Assembly: GCF_003386795.1 (NCBI RefSeq)
Contig: NZ_QTUC01000001.1
Span: 310,001-374,000 of the forward strand
Source: Thermasporomyces composti
Lineage (GTDB): Bacteria > Actinomycetota > Actinomycetes > Propionibacteriales > Actinopolymorphaceae
Direction of reading: 5' to 3'
DNA length: 64,000 nt
Numbering within the stretch: the first letter of the stretch is position 1; each line of letters begins with the position of its first letter. Below, piece after piece: positions 50,262-59,855 of the stretch. Made by a program: the position numbers and the translations under genes. Under the pieces are notes generated by a model. That model was not told where the DNA came from, ran no database searches, and saw only the letters and a program-made list of their open reading frames with translations.

Positions 50262-53200
50262 TCACACCTGGAACAGCCGCTCGACGACGGCGCGAGCGCG
50301 ACGAGTGACGCGACGGTAGTCCTCGACGAACCGGCTCGACTCCAGCGGCCCGTACCCCAAGATCCTCGACACCGCCGCCAGGTCCCGCGCATCGCGCGGC
50401 AAGGAGTCCGACGGCCGGCCGCGGACGAGCATCACCGCGTTGCGCGTTCGGGTGGCCATGCGCCAGGCCGCGAGGAGGGACTGCGTGTCCTTCGGCTCGA
50501 CCAGACCCGCCTCGGTCGCCGCACGCAGCGCCTCGACCGTCCGCGTCGTCCGCAGCTGCGGGACCGCGCCCGCGTGACGCAGCTGGAGGAGCTGGACGGT
50601 CCACTCGATGTCGGCGAGACCACCGCGACCGAGCTTGGTATGGGTGGTGGGGTCCGCTCCGCGGGGCAGCCGTTCGGCGTCCACCCGCGCCTTGATCCGG
50701 AGGATCTCGCGGACGTCACGCTCGGACAGCCCTGAGGCGGGCCAGCGGATCGGGTCGACGAGCTCGACGAAGCCTCGCAAGAGTTCTGGGTCCCCGCACA
50801 ACGGCTCCGCCCGGAGCAGGGCCTGGGCTTCCCACACGTGCGACCAACGCTCGTAGTAGGCGCTGAACGACGAGAGCGTCCTCACCAGGGGGCCTTGCCG
50901 GCCCTCCGGCCGCAGCGCGACGTCGACCTCCAGGGCCGGGTCCGGTCCGGGGAGCCCGAGGAGCCGGCGCAGCTCCGCGACGACCGCGGTCGCCGCCCCC
51001 GCCGCCTCGTGCTCGTCGACTCCCTCGAGAGGCTCGTGGACGACGACCACGTCGGCGTCGCTGACGTAGCTCATCTCGTGCCCGCCGAACCTGCCCATCG
51101 CCACGATCGCCAGACGTGTCGGCAGGGTGCGCCGGCGTTCGGCCTCGATCGCACGCACGGCCACCGACAGTCCGCCGGTCACGGTGGCCGCCGCGATCGC
51201 CGTGAGCGCCTCCCCCACCCTGTCGACGTCGAGAAGACCGAGCAGGTCCGCGGCCGCGACCCGGAACAGCTCCCGCCTGCGGATGGCGCGAATGGCAGCG
51301 ATCGCGTTCGCTTGGTCGTCATGCCGACGAGCCGCGGCGAGCATCTCCGCCTCGATCTGCTCCCGGTCGCGCGGCTCGAGGGAAGCGTCGTCGCCCAAGA
51401 TCGCGACCGCCTCCGGCGCTCGGAGGAGCAGGTCGACGATGAACCGACTCGACGCCAGCAGGCGGGCCATCCGCTCAGCGGTGACACCCTCGTCCCGAAG
51501 CAGTCGGAGGTACCACGGCGTGGTTCCGAGCGCCTCGGAGACCTGGCGGAACGCCAAGAGTCCAGCGTCGGGGTCGGGGGCGTCGGCGAACCAGCCCAGC
51601 ATCACCGGCAGCAACGTGCGCTGGATGGCCGCTCGCCGCGACACCCCGGCGGTCAAGGCCTCGATGTGCCGGAGGGCCGCCGCCGGGTCGGCGTACCCGA
51701 GTGCGGTGAGTCGCGCCTCCGCGGCCTCCGGGGTAAGCCGTGCGTCGTCACCTGGAATGCGAGCGACGGCCGCGAGCAGCGGACGGTAGAAGAGCTTCTC
51801 GTGCAGTCGCCGGATCTGCCGTTGGTGCTGTCGCCACTGCTGGAGAAGCTCCTCGACGGGGTCGGACCACAAGCCAAGCGAGCGTCCGAGGGCTCGTAGC
51901 GCTCGTTCGTCGACCGGTAGCAGATGCGTTCGTCGCAGCCGAGCGAGCTGAATCCGATGCTCGAGGGTGCGCACGAACCGGTAGGCGTCGGTGAGCGCGG
52001 CACCGTCGCGCCGTCCGACGTACCCGCCTTCGGTCAGCGCCTCCAAGGCGCGCAAGGTCGACGGGATCCGCAAGCTCGGGTCGGAGCGTCCGTGCACCAG
52101 CTGCAACAGCTGGACGGCGAACTCGACGTCCCGCAGCCCACCCGGGCCGAGCTTGAGCTGGCGATCGAGCTCCTGGGCGGGGATGTGGTCCAGGACCCGG
52201 CGCCGCATCGCCTGGACGTCCTCGACGAAGTTCGGTCGGTCCGCGGCCTTCCACACCAAGGGGGTGACGGCTGCGAGGTAGGCCTCGCCGAGCTCCTTGT
52301 CCCCGGCGATGGGGCGCGCCTTGAGCAGGGCTTGGAACTCCCAGGTCTTGGCCCAGCGCCGGTAGTAGGCGAGGTGGCTGGCCACGGTTCGCACGAGCGG
52401 GCCGGCCCGTCCTTCGGGACGCAAGGCGGCGTCCACCGGCCACAAGGTGCCTTCGGCGGTGTGCTCGGAGCAGATCCGCATCAGGTGCGAGGCGAGCTGC
52501 GTGGCCGTCCGTAACGCGGCCGCCTCACGGTCGCGATCGCCACTGGTGTCGCCGACCGGCTCGGCGACGAACAGGACGTCGACGTCGCTGACGTAGTTGA
52601 GCTCCCGAGCGCCGCACTTGCCCATGCCGATGACGGCGAACCGACACGGTTCCGCGCTGGCGGGGAGTCGGGCCCGCGCGATGGCGAGCGCCGCCTCCAA
52701 CGCGCCCGCCGCGAGGTCGGCCAGCTCGGCGGCCACGTCGTCGACGATCACCTCGCCACACAGGTCGCGTGCGGCGAGCCGGAGCAGAAGCTTGCGGTAG
52801 GCGATCCGCAAGGCGTCGACGGCCGCCGGACCGCCGTCGGTCGCGGTCGGTTCGGCCGCCCTCGGATCGGCACCGACCGCACGGAGAAGCTCGTCGCGTA
52901 GTGCCCACGCGGCCGGGCGCACCGCGCCGAGGGCTGGATCGGCCAGCTCGAAGCAGTGCTGAGGATGCCGGACGAGATGCTGGGCCAGGCCGGTGCTGGC
53001 GCCGAGCACCTTCAGCAGTCGTCCCCGGAACGCCGCGTCCGCGACCAGCGCCGACTCCAGGCCCTCCCGATCGGAGGCGGCCTGGAGAACCGCGAGGAGG
53101 TAGTCCACCGCCTGGTCGGGGTCCGCGGCTTCCGCCGCCGCTTCGACCACCGGGCGGGCATCGACACGAAGGTCCGCCAGGGACGTGCGCGCTCGCTCGG

Positions 53201-53291
53201 AGTCGGAGAAGCCCAACCGGGCCAAGTCCGCCGCGCTCGGAGTGGTGTCGCTCGACGTGGTGCTGCTCGGAGTGGAGCGGGCGTCCGTCAC
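50262..53291 (-). CDS. glnE: Bifunctional glutamine synthetase adenylyltransferase/deadenylase
   Basis: A 1009-residue enzyme with two nucleotidyltransferase domains that add and remove AMP on the GlnA Tyr. The N-terminal domain has GMGKCGARELNYVSDVDVLFV, and the C-terminal domain has AMGRFGGHEMSYVSDADVVVVHE. Each is followed by an ALRPEGR block and an LGRGGLADIEW or LGPGGLRDVEF block. The GTG start at 53291 has a perfect AAGGAGGT 7 nt upstream, and the N-terminal 35 residues are Ser/Thr-rich. It regulates the glnA product encoded upstream. The order glnA-glnE-glnA2 is conserved, although here extra genes separate them. Confidence 0.95.
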   Translation of the reverse strand: MTDARSTPSSTTSSDTTPSAADLARLGFSDSERARTSLADLRVDARPVVEAAAEAADPDQAVDYLLAVLQAASDREGLESALVADAAFRGRLLKVLGASTGLAQHLVRHPQHCFELADPALGAVRPAAWALRDELLRAVGADPRAAEPTATDGGPAAVDALRIAYRKLLLRLAARDLCGEVIVDDVAAELADLAAGALEAALAIARARLPASAEPCRFAVIGMGKCGARELNYVSDVDVLFVAEPVGDTSGDRDREAAALRTATQLASHLMRICSEHTAEGTLWPVDAALRPEGRAGPLVRTVASHLAYYRRWAKTWEFQALLKARPIAGDKELGEAYLAAVTPLVWKAADRPNFVEDVQAMRRRVLDHIPAQELDRQLKLGPGGLRDVEFAVQLLQLVHGRSDPSLRIPSTLRALEALTEGGYVGRRDGAALTDAYRFVRTLEHRIQLARLRRTHLLPVDERALRALGRSLGLWSDPVEELLQQWRQHQRQIRRLHEKLFYRPLLAAVARIPGDDARLTPEAAEARLTALGYADPAAALRHIEALTAGVSRRAAIQRTLLPVMLGWFADAPDPDAGLLAFRQVSEALGTTPWYLRLLRDEGVTAERMARLLASSRFIVDLLLRAPEAVAILGDDASLEPRDREQIEAEMLAAARRHDDQANAIAAIRAIRRRELFRVAAADLLGLLDVDRVGEALTAIAAATVTGGLSVAVRAIEAERRRTLPTRLAIVAMGRFGGHEMSYVSDADVVVVHEPLEGVDEHEAAGAATAVVAELRRLLGLPGPDPALEVDVALRPEGRQGPLVRTLSSFSAYYERWSHVWEAQALLRAEPLCGDPELLRGFVELVDPIRWPASGLSERDVREILRIKARVDAERLPRGADPTTHTKLGRGGLADIEWTVQLLQLRHAGAVPQLRTTRTVEALRAATEAGLVEPKDTQSLLAAWRMATRTRNAVMLVRGRPSDSLPRDARDLAAVSRILGYGPLESSRFVEDYRRVTRRARAVVERLFQV

Positions 53292-53468
53292 CGACTCGAC
53301 CTCCTTCCACCGAGCGCTGCACCACCCACCGAGCGCCGCACCACTCACAGTACGGCAGCCGTGTCGTCCGATCGTGGCGACCGGGGCCGGTCGCACGCCG
53401 TGGAAAAAGTCCGCCGGCACGCCGAAAGCGGTAACTTTGCTCCAACCAGTCCACGCGGGAGGTCCGTG

Positions 53469-55052
53469 ATGAGTCGACGCACACTGGCGGCGGTCACCAC
53501 TGTCGGCGCCCTCCTCGCCGGCACTCTGGCGTTCACCACACCTGCCACGTCCCACCCGGCCCACGCGGCCGACGACGCCCGACCGACCGAGACGCAGTGG
53601 CGCAGCTTGTGGGTCGACTCGTTCCGGCCCTCCATCTACACCCCGGAGAACGTCGACAAGCTGGTGGCCGACGCCAAGGCGCTCCGCGTCAACGCGCTCA
53701 TCGTCCAGGTCGGCCGGTGGATGGACTGCTTCTGCAACCGCTCGACCTTCCCCCGGACGCACGTGGCCATCGACCCGGACTTCGACCCGCTGGAGTACGT
53801 CGTGGAGAAGGCCCACGCGGCCGGCATCGAGGTCCACGCCTGGGTCAACGCCACGCCGCTGTGGAACGCCGCCTCCCCGCCGCCCTCACCGGACCACATC
53901 TTCCACACCCACGGTGAGACCGCGACCGGTGACGACCGTTGGCTCAACAAGCGCCACGACGGCACCGAGCGAGTCGGAAACATGCTGCTCCTCGACCCGG
54001 CCAACCCCGCCGCGGTCGACTACCTCGTCGACGGCATCGCCAGCATCGTCCGGGAGTACGACGTCGACGGCATCAACCTCGACTACATCCGCTACCCCGA
54101 CTACAACTCCACCACCGAGCACAGTGACTGGGGCTACTCCGACGTCTCGCTACGACGCTTCGCCGCGGCCACCGGCCGCACCGACGTTCCGGAGCCGGAT
54201 GACCCGCAGTTCAGCGATTGGCGGCGCGAGCAGGTCACCCAGCTCGTCCGCAAGATCTACCTGACGATGTACGACATCGACCCGCGGGCGCGGCTGTCCA
54301 TCAACGGCATCACCTACGGGTTCGGCCCGCAGAGCGTCGGAGGGTGGGAGCGCACCCGCACCTACGCGGAGGTTCTCCAGGACTGGAAGGGCTGGCTCGC
54401 CGAGGGCATCATCGACACCAACGTCGCGATGAACTACAAGCGCGAGTTCCTGCCGGACCAGTACCAGATGTTCCGCGAGTGGAACGAGGTCCTCGCCGAC
54501 TGGCAGTACGGTCGCCACAACGTCGTCGGTCCCGCCCTCTACCTCAACTCCGTCGAGGACAGCGTCCGGCAGGCGCGAGCGGCATTGGCGCGGACCTCCG
54601 CCGGCAACCGGGTCGCCGGCTGGAGCGGCTACTCCTACGCCGTCCCGAGCGCGACCGCCGACGCCGACCCCAGCCTCGCCGACGCCGAGCGCGCCGCGCT
54701 CACCACCGCGCTGACCGCCGAGGACCCCGACGGAGCGACGCCGTTGTTCGCTCGACCGGCCAAGGTTCCGCCGATGACCTGGAAGATCCGGCCGACCAAG
54801 GGCCACATCACCGGTGAGCTCGTCGCGGCCGACGGCACGCCCGCGGACCAGGTGGAGGTGTCGCTCACCCGCCCCGGGACTGGCACGGTCGTCGCGACCA
54901 AGCGGACCGACGGCTCGGGTTGGTTCGGTTTCGTCGACGTCCGGCCCGGCCGCTGGACGGTCACCGCGACCCTGCCGGATGGCGCCACGTCCGTCGCGAC
55001 GGTGACCGTCCAGCCGGGCCGCATCGCAACCGCGACGTTCTCGCCGCGCTGA
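53469..55052 (+). CDS. Secreted GHL10/DUF187-family glycosidase
   Basis: A 527-residue exported protein. A signal peptide covers residues 1-37. The (beta/alpha)8 domain starts at WRSLWVDSFRPSIYTPENVDKLV and includes VHAWVNATPLWN, LDPANPAAVDYLVDGIASIVREYDVDGINLDYIRYPD (acidic catalytic-region residues) and INGITYGFGP, as in YngK-type glycosidases that act on cell-wall or extracellular glycans. The last 90 residues form a carboxypeptidase-regulatory-like beta sandwich. GGAGGT lies 5 nt before the ATG. A GTG just before it is in frame and could also serve. It is followed by a 46-bp perfect palindrome. Confidence 0.85.
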   Translation: MSRRTLAAVTTVGALLAGTLAFTTPATSHPAHAADDARPTETQWRSLWVDSFRPSIYTPENVDKLVADAKALRVNALIVQVGRWMDCFCNRSTFPRTHVAIDPDFDPLEYVVEKAHAAGIEVHAWVNATPLWNAASPPPSPDHIFHTHGETATGDDRWLNKRHDGTERVGNMLLLDPANPAAVDYLVDGIASIVREYDVDGINLDYIRYPDYNSTTEHSDWGYSDVSLRRFAAATGRTDVPEPDDPQFSDWRREQVTQLVRKIYLTMYDIDPRARLSINGITYGFGPQSVGGWERTRTYAEVLQDWKGWLAEGIIDTNVAMNYKREFLPDQYQMFREWNEVLADWQYGRHNVVGPALYLNSVEDSVRQARAALARTSAGNRVAGWSGYSYAVPSATADADPSLADAERAALTTALTAEDPDGATPLFARPAKVPPMTWKIRPTKGHITGELVAADGTPADQVEVSLTRPGTGTVVATKRTDGSGWFGFVDVRPGRWTVTATLPDGATSVATVTVQPGRIATATFSPR

Positions 55053-55058
55053 GTCGTC

Positions 55059-55104
55059 GCTGACGCGGCCGCGGGTGGGCATGCCCACCCGCGGCCGCGT
55101 CAGC
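55059..55104. terminator. 46-bp perfect palindrome (bidirectional terminator)
   Basis: Every base from 55059 to 55104 pairs with its mirror partner, centred between 55081 and 55082, so the RNA would form a long hairpin with almost no loop. It lies after the glycosidase stop and 100 nt before the glnA2 stop. There is no T-tract. Confidence 0.75.
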
Positions 55105-55206
55105 TTCGACCGTCATGACGCGCCGGTTGTTCTCCGCCCCCATGCCGGCTGGGTCTTCTCAGCGCCCGTTGAGTCCCGGCGTCGGCTGGTCTCCATGCCG
55201 GCGGAC

Positions 55207-56544
55207 CTACATGACGGGCAGCATCCGGGACAGCTCGTACGGCGTGATCTGCCGACGGTACTCGGCCCACTCCGACCGCTTGTTGCGCAGGAAGAAGTCG
55301 AACACCTGCTCCCCCAGCGTCTCGGCGACGAGCTCACTGCGCTCCATGAGCCGAATCGCCTCGTCGAGGTTCTGTGGGAGTGGGTCGATCCCGAGCGCGC
55401 GCCGCTCCCCCTCGGTGAGCGACCACACGTCGTCCTCAGCGCCCGGCGGCAGCTCGTAGCCTTCCTCGATGCCCTTCAACCCGGCCGCGAGGATGACCGC
55501 ATAGGCCAGGTAGGGGTTGGCGGCCGAATCCAGGGACCGGAACTCGATCCGCGTCGACTGACCCTTCTGCGGCTTGTACATCGGCACCCGCACCAGCGCG
55601 GAGCGGTTGTTGTGGCCCCAGCAGATATAGGCCGGCGCTTCACCGCCGCCCCAGAGACGCTTGTAGGAATTGACCCACTGGCAGGTGACGGCGGTGATCT
55701 CAGCCGCGTGCCGGAGCAAACCCGCGATGAACGACCGCGCCAGCTTCGACAGGTGGTATTCCGCCCCGGCGTCGTAGAAGGCGTTGCGGTCGCCTTCGAA
55801 CAGGGACATGTGCGTGTGCATGGCGGAGCCCGGCCATTGCGCGAATGGCTTGGGCATGAACGACGCGTAGAGTCCTTGGGTGAGCGCGACCTCCTTGACG
55901 ACCACCCGGAACGTCATGATGTTGTCGGCGGTGGTCAACGCGTCGGCGTAACGCAGGTCGATCTCCTGCTGGCCGGGAGCGCCTTCGTGGTGGCTGAACT
56001 CCACCGAGATTCCCATCGACTCCAGCATCGTGATGGCTTCCCGGCGGAAATCCTGGCTCCTGCCGTGCGGGGTGTGGTCGAAGTAGCCGCTGTGGTCGAT
56101 GGGCACAGGCGACTCACCCTCCTCCGGCAGCTTCTTGAACAGGAAGAACTCGATCTCCGGATGGGTGTAGAAGGTGAAACCGAGGTCAGCCGCTTTGCCC
56201 AACGCCCGCTTCAGGACGTACCGGGGGTCGGCGTACGACGGTGATCCGTCCGGCATGAGGATGTCGCAGAACATTCGCGCCGTGCTCGGCGAGTGACCTC
56301 GCCACGGCAGGATCTGGAAGGTCGACGGGTCGGGCTTGGCGAGCATGTCCGCCTCGTACACGCGTGCGAAGCCCTCGATCGACGAGCCGTCGAAACCGAT
56401 GCCCTCGGAGAAGGCGTTCTCCAGCTCCGCAGGCGCGACGGCGACGGACTTCAAGAAGCCCAGCACGTCGGTGAACCACAGTCGGACGAATCGCACATCC
56501 CGTTCTTCGATAGTGCGGAGGACGAACTCTTGCTGTTTGTCCAC
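55207..56544 (-). CDS. glnA2: Glutamine synthetase GlnA2
   Basis: A 445-residue glutamine synthetase-like enzyme. It closely follows mycobacterial GlnA2: VDKQQEFVLRTIEERDVRFVRLWFTDVLGFLKSVAVAP at the N-terminus, then FDGSSIEGFARV, HPEIEFFLFKK, HHEGAPGQQEIDLRYADAL, GSAMHTHMSLF and EFRSLDSAANPYLAYAV. The adenylylation Tyr is absent (DDVWSLTEGERR), so GlnE should not act on it. Some GlnA2 proteins work on polyamines rather than on ammonia assimilation. GTG 56544 matches the family start and has GCGGAG 9 nt upstream; ATG 56553 is the alternative. Confidence 0.92.
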   Translation of the reverse strand: MDKQQEFVLRTIEERDVRFVRLWFTDVLGFLKSVAVAPAELENAFSEGIGFDGSSIEGFARVYEADMLAKPDPSTFQILPWRGHSPSTARMFCDILMPDGSPSYADPRYVLKRALGKAADLGFTFYTHPEIEFFLFKKLPEEGESPVPIDHSGYFDHTPHGRSQDFRREAITMLESMGISVEFSHHEGAPGQQEIDLRYADALTTADNIMTFRVVVKEVALTQGLYASFMPKPFAQWPGSAMHTHMSLFEGDRNAFYDAGAEYHLSKLARSFIAGLLRHAAEITAVTCQWVNSYKRLWGGGEAPAYICWGHNNRSALVRVPMYKPQKGQSTRIEFRSLDSAANPYLAYAVILAAGLKGIEEGYELPPGAEDDVWSLTEGERRALGIDPLPQNLDEAIRLMERSELVAETLGEQVFDFFLRNKRSEWAEYRRQITPYELSRMLPVM

Positions 56545-56735
56545 TGGTCCCATCTCCGCTCGGATCATCCGGGCTCGACCAACTCGTCCCGGCCGCCTGT
56601 CGAGCACGTTACCGCGCGTTGGTTTGAACGGCTGGAACGGCCCGGTTACGAGGACGAACACGCGACCCGACGACAGCGCCCGACGACCCGGGCAGCCACT
56701 GAGCCGTCGGGTGCGGGCGGGCCATCGGAAGCGAC

Positions 56736-56741
56736 TAATCT
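56736..56741 (+). promoter_or_regulatory. -10 box of a probable leaderless nadE promoter
   Basis: TAATCT lies 6 nt before the GTG at 56748. Confidence 0.55.
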
Positions 56742-56747
56742 CGTGGC

Positions 56748-58553
56748 GTGGCTCAGATCCGCCTCGCCCTCGCACAGCTCAACGTCACCGTCGGCGACAT
56801 CGCGGGCAACGCCGACGCGATCCTGAGGTGGGCGCAGCACGCCGCCGACCGTGGTGCCCACGTCGTCGCTTTCCCGGAGATGGCCCTCACCGGCTACCCC
56901 GTCGAGGACCTCGCCCTCCGGACATCGTTCGTCGACGCGTCACGGGCAGCGATGGACGACCTCGCCGCCAAGCTCGCCGCCGCCGGGCTCGGCAATCTAA
57001 CCGTGATCTGTGGCTACCTCGACCGGGACCCCGAGGGGTACGACCGACTGGGTCGGCCGAAGGGCTCCCCTCAGAACGCGGCGGCCATCGTGCACGGCGG
57101 TCGGGTGGTCGCCCGCGCGGTGAAGCACCACCTGCCCAACTACGGCGTCTTCGACGAGTACCGCTACTTCGTGCCGGGCGACACCCTCCAGGTCGTCACC
57201 GTCCACGGCATTGACATCGCGGTGGTCATCTGCGAGGACCTGTGGCAGGAGGGCGGTCCGGTCCGAGCGACCCGGGCCGCGGGGGCCGGCCTGCTGCTCG
57301 CGATCAACGCCTCGCCGTACGAGCGGACCAAGGACGACGAGCGGCTCAAGCTGGTCACTCGGCGCGCGCGGGAGGCGATGTGCCCGCTCGCCTACGTCAA
57401 CATGGTGGGCGGCCAGGACGAGCTCGTGTTCGACGGTGACTCGATCGTGGTCGACGAGTCCGGCACCGTCGTGACCCGCGCGCCGCAGTTCAGCGAAGGC
57501 CTGCTCACCGTCGACCTCGACCTCGCCGGCACAACCCGAGGCGCCGACGAGTACGCCGGCATCCGGATCGAGCGGACGGTGATCTCCGACCGCCCGTTGC
57601 CCCCGTACCAGCCGGCCCGCTCGGGCATCGCCCCGCGGCTGGATGAGGAGGCGGAGATCTACACCGCCATCGTCACCGGGCTGCGCGACTACGTGGAGAA
57701 GAACGGCCACCGCAGCGTCGTCGTGGGGCTGTCGGGCGGGATCGACTCGGCACTGACCGCCACCATCGCCTGCGATGCCCTGGGCCCGGAGAACGTCTAC
57801 GGCGTCTCCAACCCGAGCAAGTACTCCTCCGAGCACTCCAAGGTCGACGCCGCCGAGCTGGCCGAGCGCACGGGTCTGAACTTCCGGGTGATCCCGATCG
57901 AGGACATCAAGGAGGCGTTTCTCCGGCAGCTGCCGCTCACCGGTGTCGCGGACGAGAACCTCCAGGCCCGCATTCGCGGCATGATCTGGATGAGCATCGC
58001 CAACCAGGAGGGGCACCTCGTCCTCGCCTCCGGCAACAAGAGCGAGCTGGCCGTCGGCTACTCCACGATCTACGGCGACGCGGTCGGCGCCTACGCGCCG
58101 CTCAAGGACGTGCCGAAGACCTGGGTGTGGCGGCTGGCGCGCTGGCGCAACCAGCGAGCTCGGGAGCTGGGCGAGACGCCGCCGATTCCGGAGAGGTCCA
58201 TCACCAAGGAGCCGTCGGCGGAGCTGCGGCCCGGCCAGCGCGACACCGACTCCCTTCCGCCCTACGAGGTCCTCGACGACGTTCTCGACGACTACGTCGA
58301 GCAGGACGCGAGCGCGGCGGACCTGGTGGCCGCCGGCTTCGACCCGGACCTCGTCGAGCGGGTGATCCGGATGGTCGACGCCGCGGAGTTCAAGCGTCGC
58401 CAGTACCCGCCAGGCCCCAAGATCACGTTCAAGGCCTTCGGCCGCGACCGCAGGCTGCCATTGACGAACCGCTGGCGGGAGAGCGTCACGGATCACCAGC
58501 CCTCGCCGGCACCCGCCCGAGCGGCCTCTCCGGGCGAGGGACCACGGGGATAG
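56748..58553 (+). CDS. nadE: Glutamine-dependent NAD+ synthase
   Basis: A 601-residue enzyme that amidates nicotinic acid adenine dinucleotide to NAD+ and takes ammonia from glutamine. The N-terminal nitrilase-type glutaminase has Glu in AFPEMALTGYP, Lys in VKHHLPNYGVFDEYRYF and the catalytic Cys in VICEDLWQ. The C-terminal synthetase has the pyrophosphatase loop VGLSGGIDSALTA and SNKSELAVGYSTIYGD-like segments. The last 25 residues are a Pro/Ala-rich tail. It starts with GTG and a -10 box 6 nt before it. It follows glnA2 divergently, so the glutamine user and producer are neighbours. Confidence 0.94.
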   Translation: MAQIRLALAQLNVTVGDIAGNADAILRWAQHAADRGAHVVAFPEMALTGYPVEDLALRTSFVDASRAAMDDLAAKLAAAGLGNLTVICGYLDRDPEGYDRLGRPKGSPQNAAAIVHGGRVVARAVKHHLPNYGVFDEYRYFVPGDTLQVVTVHGIDIAVVICEDLWQEGGPVRATRAAGAGLLLAINASPYERTKDDERLKLVTRRAREAMCPLAYVNMVGGQDELVFDGDSIVVDESGTVVTRAPQFSEGLLTVDLDLAGTTRGADEYAGIRIERTVISDRPLPPYQPARSGIAPRLDEEAEIYTAIVTGLRDYVEKNGHRSVVVGLSGGIDSALTATIACDALGPENVYGVSNPSKYSSEHSKVDAAELAERTGLNFRVIPIEDIKEAFLRQLPLTGVADENLQARIRGMIWMSIANQEGHLVLASGNKSELAVGYSTIYGDAVGAYAPLKDVPKTWVWRLARWRNQRARELGETPPIPERSITKEPSAELRPGQRDTDSLPPYEVLDDVLDDYVEQDASAADLVAAGFDPDLVERVIRMVDAAEFKRRQYPPGPKITFKAFGRDRRLPLTNRWRESVTDHQPSPAPARAASPGEGPRG

Positions 58554-58608
58554 GCGCCCACGACGACCTGTCGATCACCCCGAGCCGTGGCGCCCCAGGT
58601 CCCGGAGC

Positions 58609-58614
58609 TACGGT
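58609..58614 (+). promoter_or_regulatory. -10 box of a probable leaderless promoter (EamA gene)
   Basis: TACGGT lies 6 nt before the GTG at 58621. Confidence 0.5.
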
Positions 58615-58620
58615 CGAGCG

Positions 58621-59589
58621 GTGAGCCAGCTGGTCGGGCATTCCCGCGCGCACGCGGTGGGCATGGTCCTGCTCTCCGCGCTGTCCTTGCAGTTCGGCGC
58701 GGCCGTCGCCGTCATCCTCCTCGGACGCGTGGGCCCGCTCGGTGCCGTCGCGCTCCGGCTGTCGATCGCCGCCGTCCTCCTCGTGGGCGTCGTGCGACCG
58801 CGCGTGACCCATCGAGACCGGGCTGACTGGGCCGTCGGAGTGGCGTTCGGTCTCACCCTGGGGCTGATGAACCTCTGCTTCTACGAGGCCGCCGCGCGGC
58901 TCCCGCTGGGAGCGGCGGTCACCCTCGAGTTCCTCGGCCCGCTCGGGCTCGCTGTCGTCACGTCCCGACGCGCTCGCGACCTGGCCTGGGTCGCGCTCGC
59001 CGGACTCGGCGTGATCCTGTTGAGCGAGGGCGGCTTCGAGCGGCTCGACGCGGTCGGCGTGGCGTTCGCGTTGGGGGCCGGAGGGTGCTGGGCCGGCTAC
59101 ATCCTGCTGGGCTCGCGGGCGAGCCGTCGCTTCCCCGGCGCCGAGGGCCTCGCCGTCGCGCTCGTCGTCGCCACGGTGGCGATCGCCCCACCGGCTGCGC
59201 TCGTCGCCGGACCGGCGCTCGTCGAACCGGGCATTCTCTTGCTCGGGGTGGGCGTCGCCTTGCTCTCCTCCGCGATCCCCTACACCCTGGAGCTCGCCGC
59301 GCTGCGCCGCGTCTCACCCGGGACGTTCGGGGTACTCATGAGCTTGGAGCCCGCCGTCGCTGCGCTCGCGGGCTTCCTCGTGCTGGGCCAACGGCTCACG
59401 CCGTGGCAGCTTCTCGCCGTCGGTCTGGTCGTGGTGGCGTCGGCCGGAGCGACCTGGGGCGGTCCGTCAGGGGCCCCGCGCGAGGTTGTCGAGCCGACGA
59501 CCTCGGCGACGCCGACCAGCGTGGCGGTGGGCGGGCCGACCGACCAACGGGACAGCGCGGGCGACCGCGACAGGGCGGAGGGAGCGTGA
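58621..59589 (+). CDS. EamA-family (drug/metabolite) transporter, RhtA-like
   Basis: A 322-residue inner membrane protein with ten hydrophobic helices in two EamA repeats (about residues 12-135 and 145-275). LMNLCFYEAAARLPLGAAVTLEFLGPL in repeat 1 and SSAIPYTLELAALRRVSPGTFGVLMSLEPAVAALAG in repeat 2 are like RhtA, the E. coli threonine/homoserine exporter. The last 45 residues are polar. The substrate is not known. Its TGA overlaps the GTG of the zinc-ribbon gene. Confidence 0.87.
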   Translation: MSQLVGHSRAHAVGMVLLSALSLQFGAAVAVILLGRVGPLGAVALRLSIAAVLLVGVVRPRVTHRDRADWAVGVAFGLTLGLMNLCFYEAAARLPLGAAVTLEFLGPLGLAVVTSRRARDLAWVALAGLGVILLSEGGFERLDAVGVAFALGAGGCWAGYILLGSRASRRFPGAEGLAVALVVATVAIAPPAALVAGPALVEPGILLLGVGVALLSSAIPYTLELAALRRVSPGTFGVLMSLEPAVAALAGFLVLGQRLTPWQLLAVGLVVVASAGATWGGPSGAPREVVEPTTSATPTSVAVGGPTDQRDSAGDRDRAEGA

Positions 59590-59744
59590 ACGCCCTACGG
59601 ATCATGTGCCCCACCTGTGGGGGTGCGGGACAGGTGGCCGTCGACCGGTTCGCGATCGAGCTGGGCAATCCCCGGACCGGCACGGGACTGGTTCGTCAGG
59701 TCTGCCCGACCTGTGACGACGAAGGCTGGCTCGACACGCGGTGA
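59586..59744 (+). CDS. Small zinc-ribbon protein
   Basis: A 52-residue protein with two CxxC pairs, CPTCGGAG near residue 8 and CPTCDDEGW near residue 41, like one zinc-binding unit of the DnaJ Cys-rich domain. The GTG overlaps the EamA stop by 4 nt (GTGA), which shows coupling. A function is unknown; small zinc ribbons often assist RNA or protein folding. The following 111 nt to katA contain distant inverted arms CCGGCCGAG/CTCGGCCGG but no clear terminator. Confidence 0.7.
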   Translation: MNALRIMCPTCGGAGQVAVDRFAIELGNPRTGTGLVRQVCPTCDDEGWLDTR

Positions 59745-59855
59745 GGCAGCCCGGCCGAGGCGGCCACCGACGCGCGACCTGATGGCGCACGGACGGGGTC
59801 AGGGGCCCCGCCCTGCGACGAGGCCCCCGACGTTCGCGCTCTCGGCCGGCCGCGA

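Noticed and set aside
53292-53837. N-terminal extension of glnE by 182 codons
   Set aside because: It is antisense to the secreted glycosidase, and a perfect AAGGAGGT precedes GTG 53291.
56530-56550. TTGTCCACT at the glnA2 start as a second DnaA box
   Set aside because: One mismatch, and it is coding sequence for the conserved N-terminus of GlnA2.
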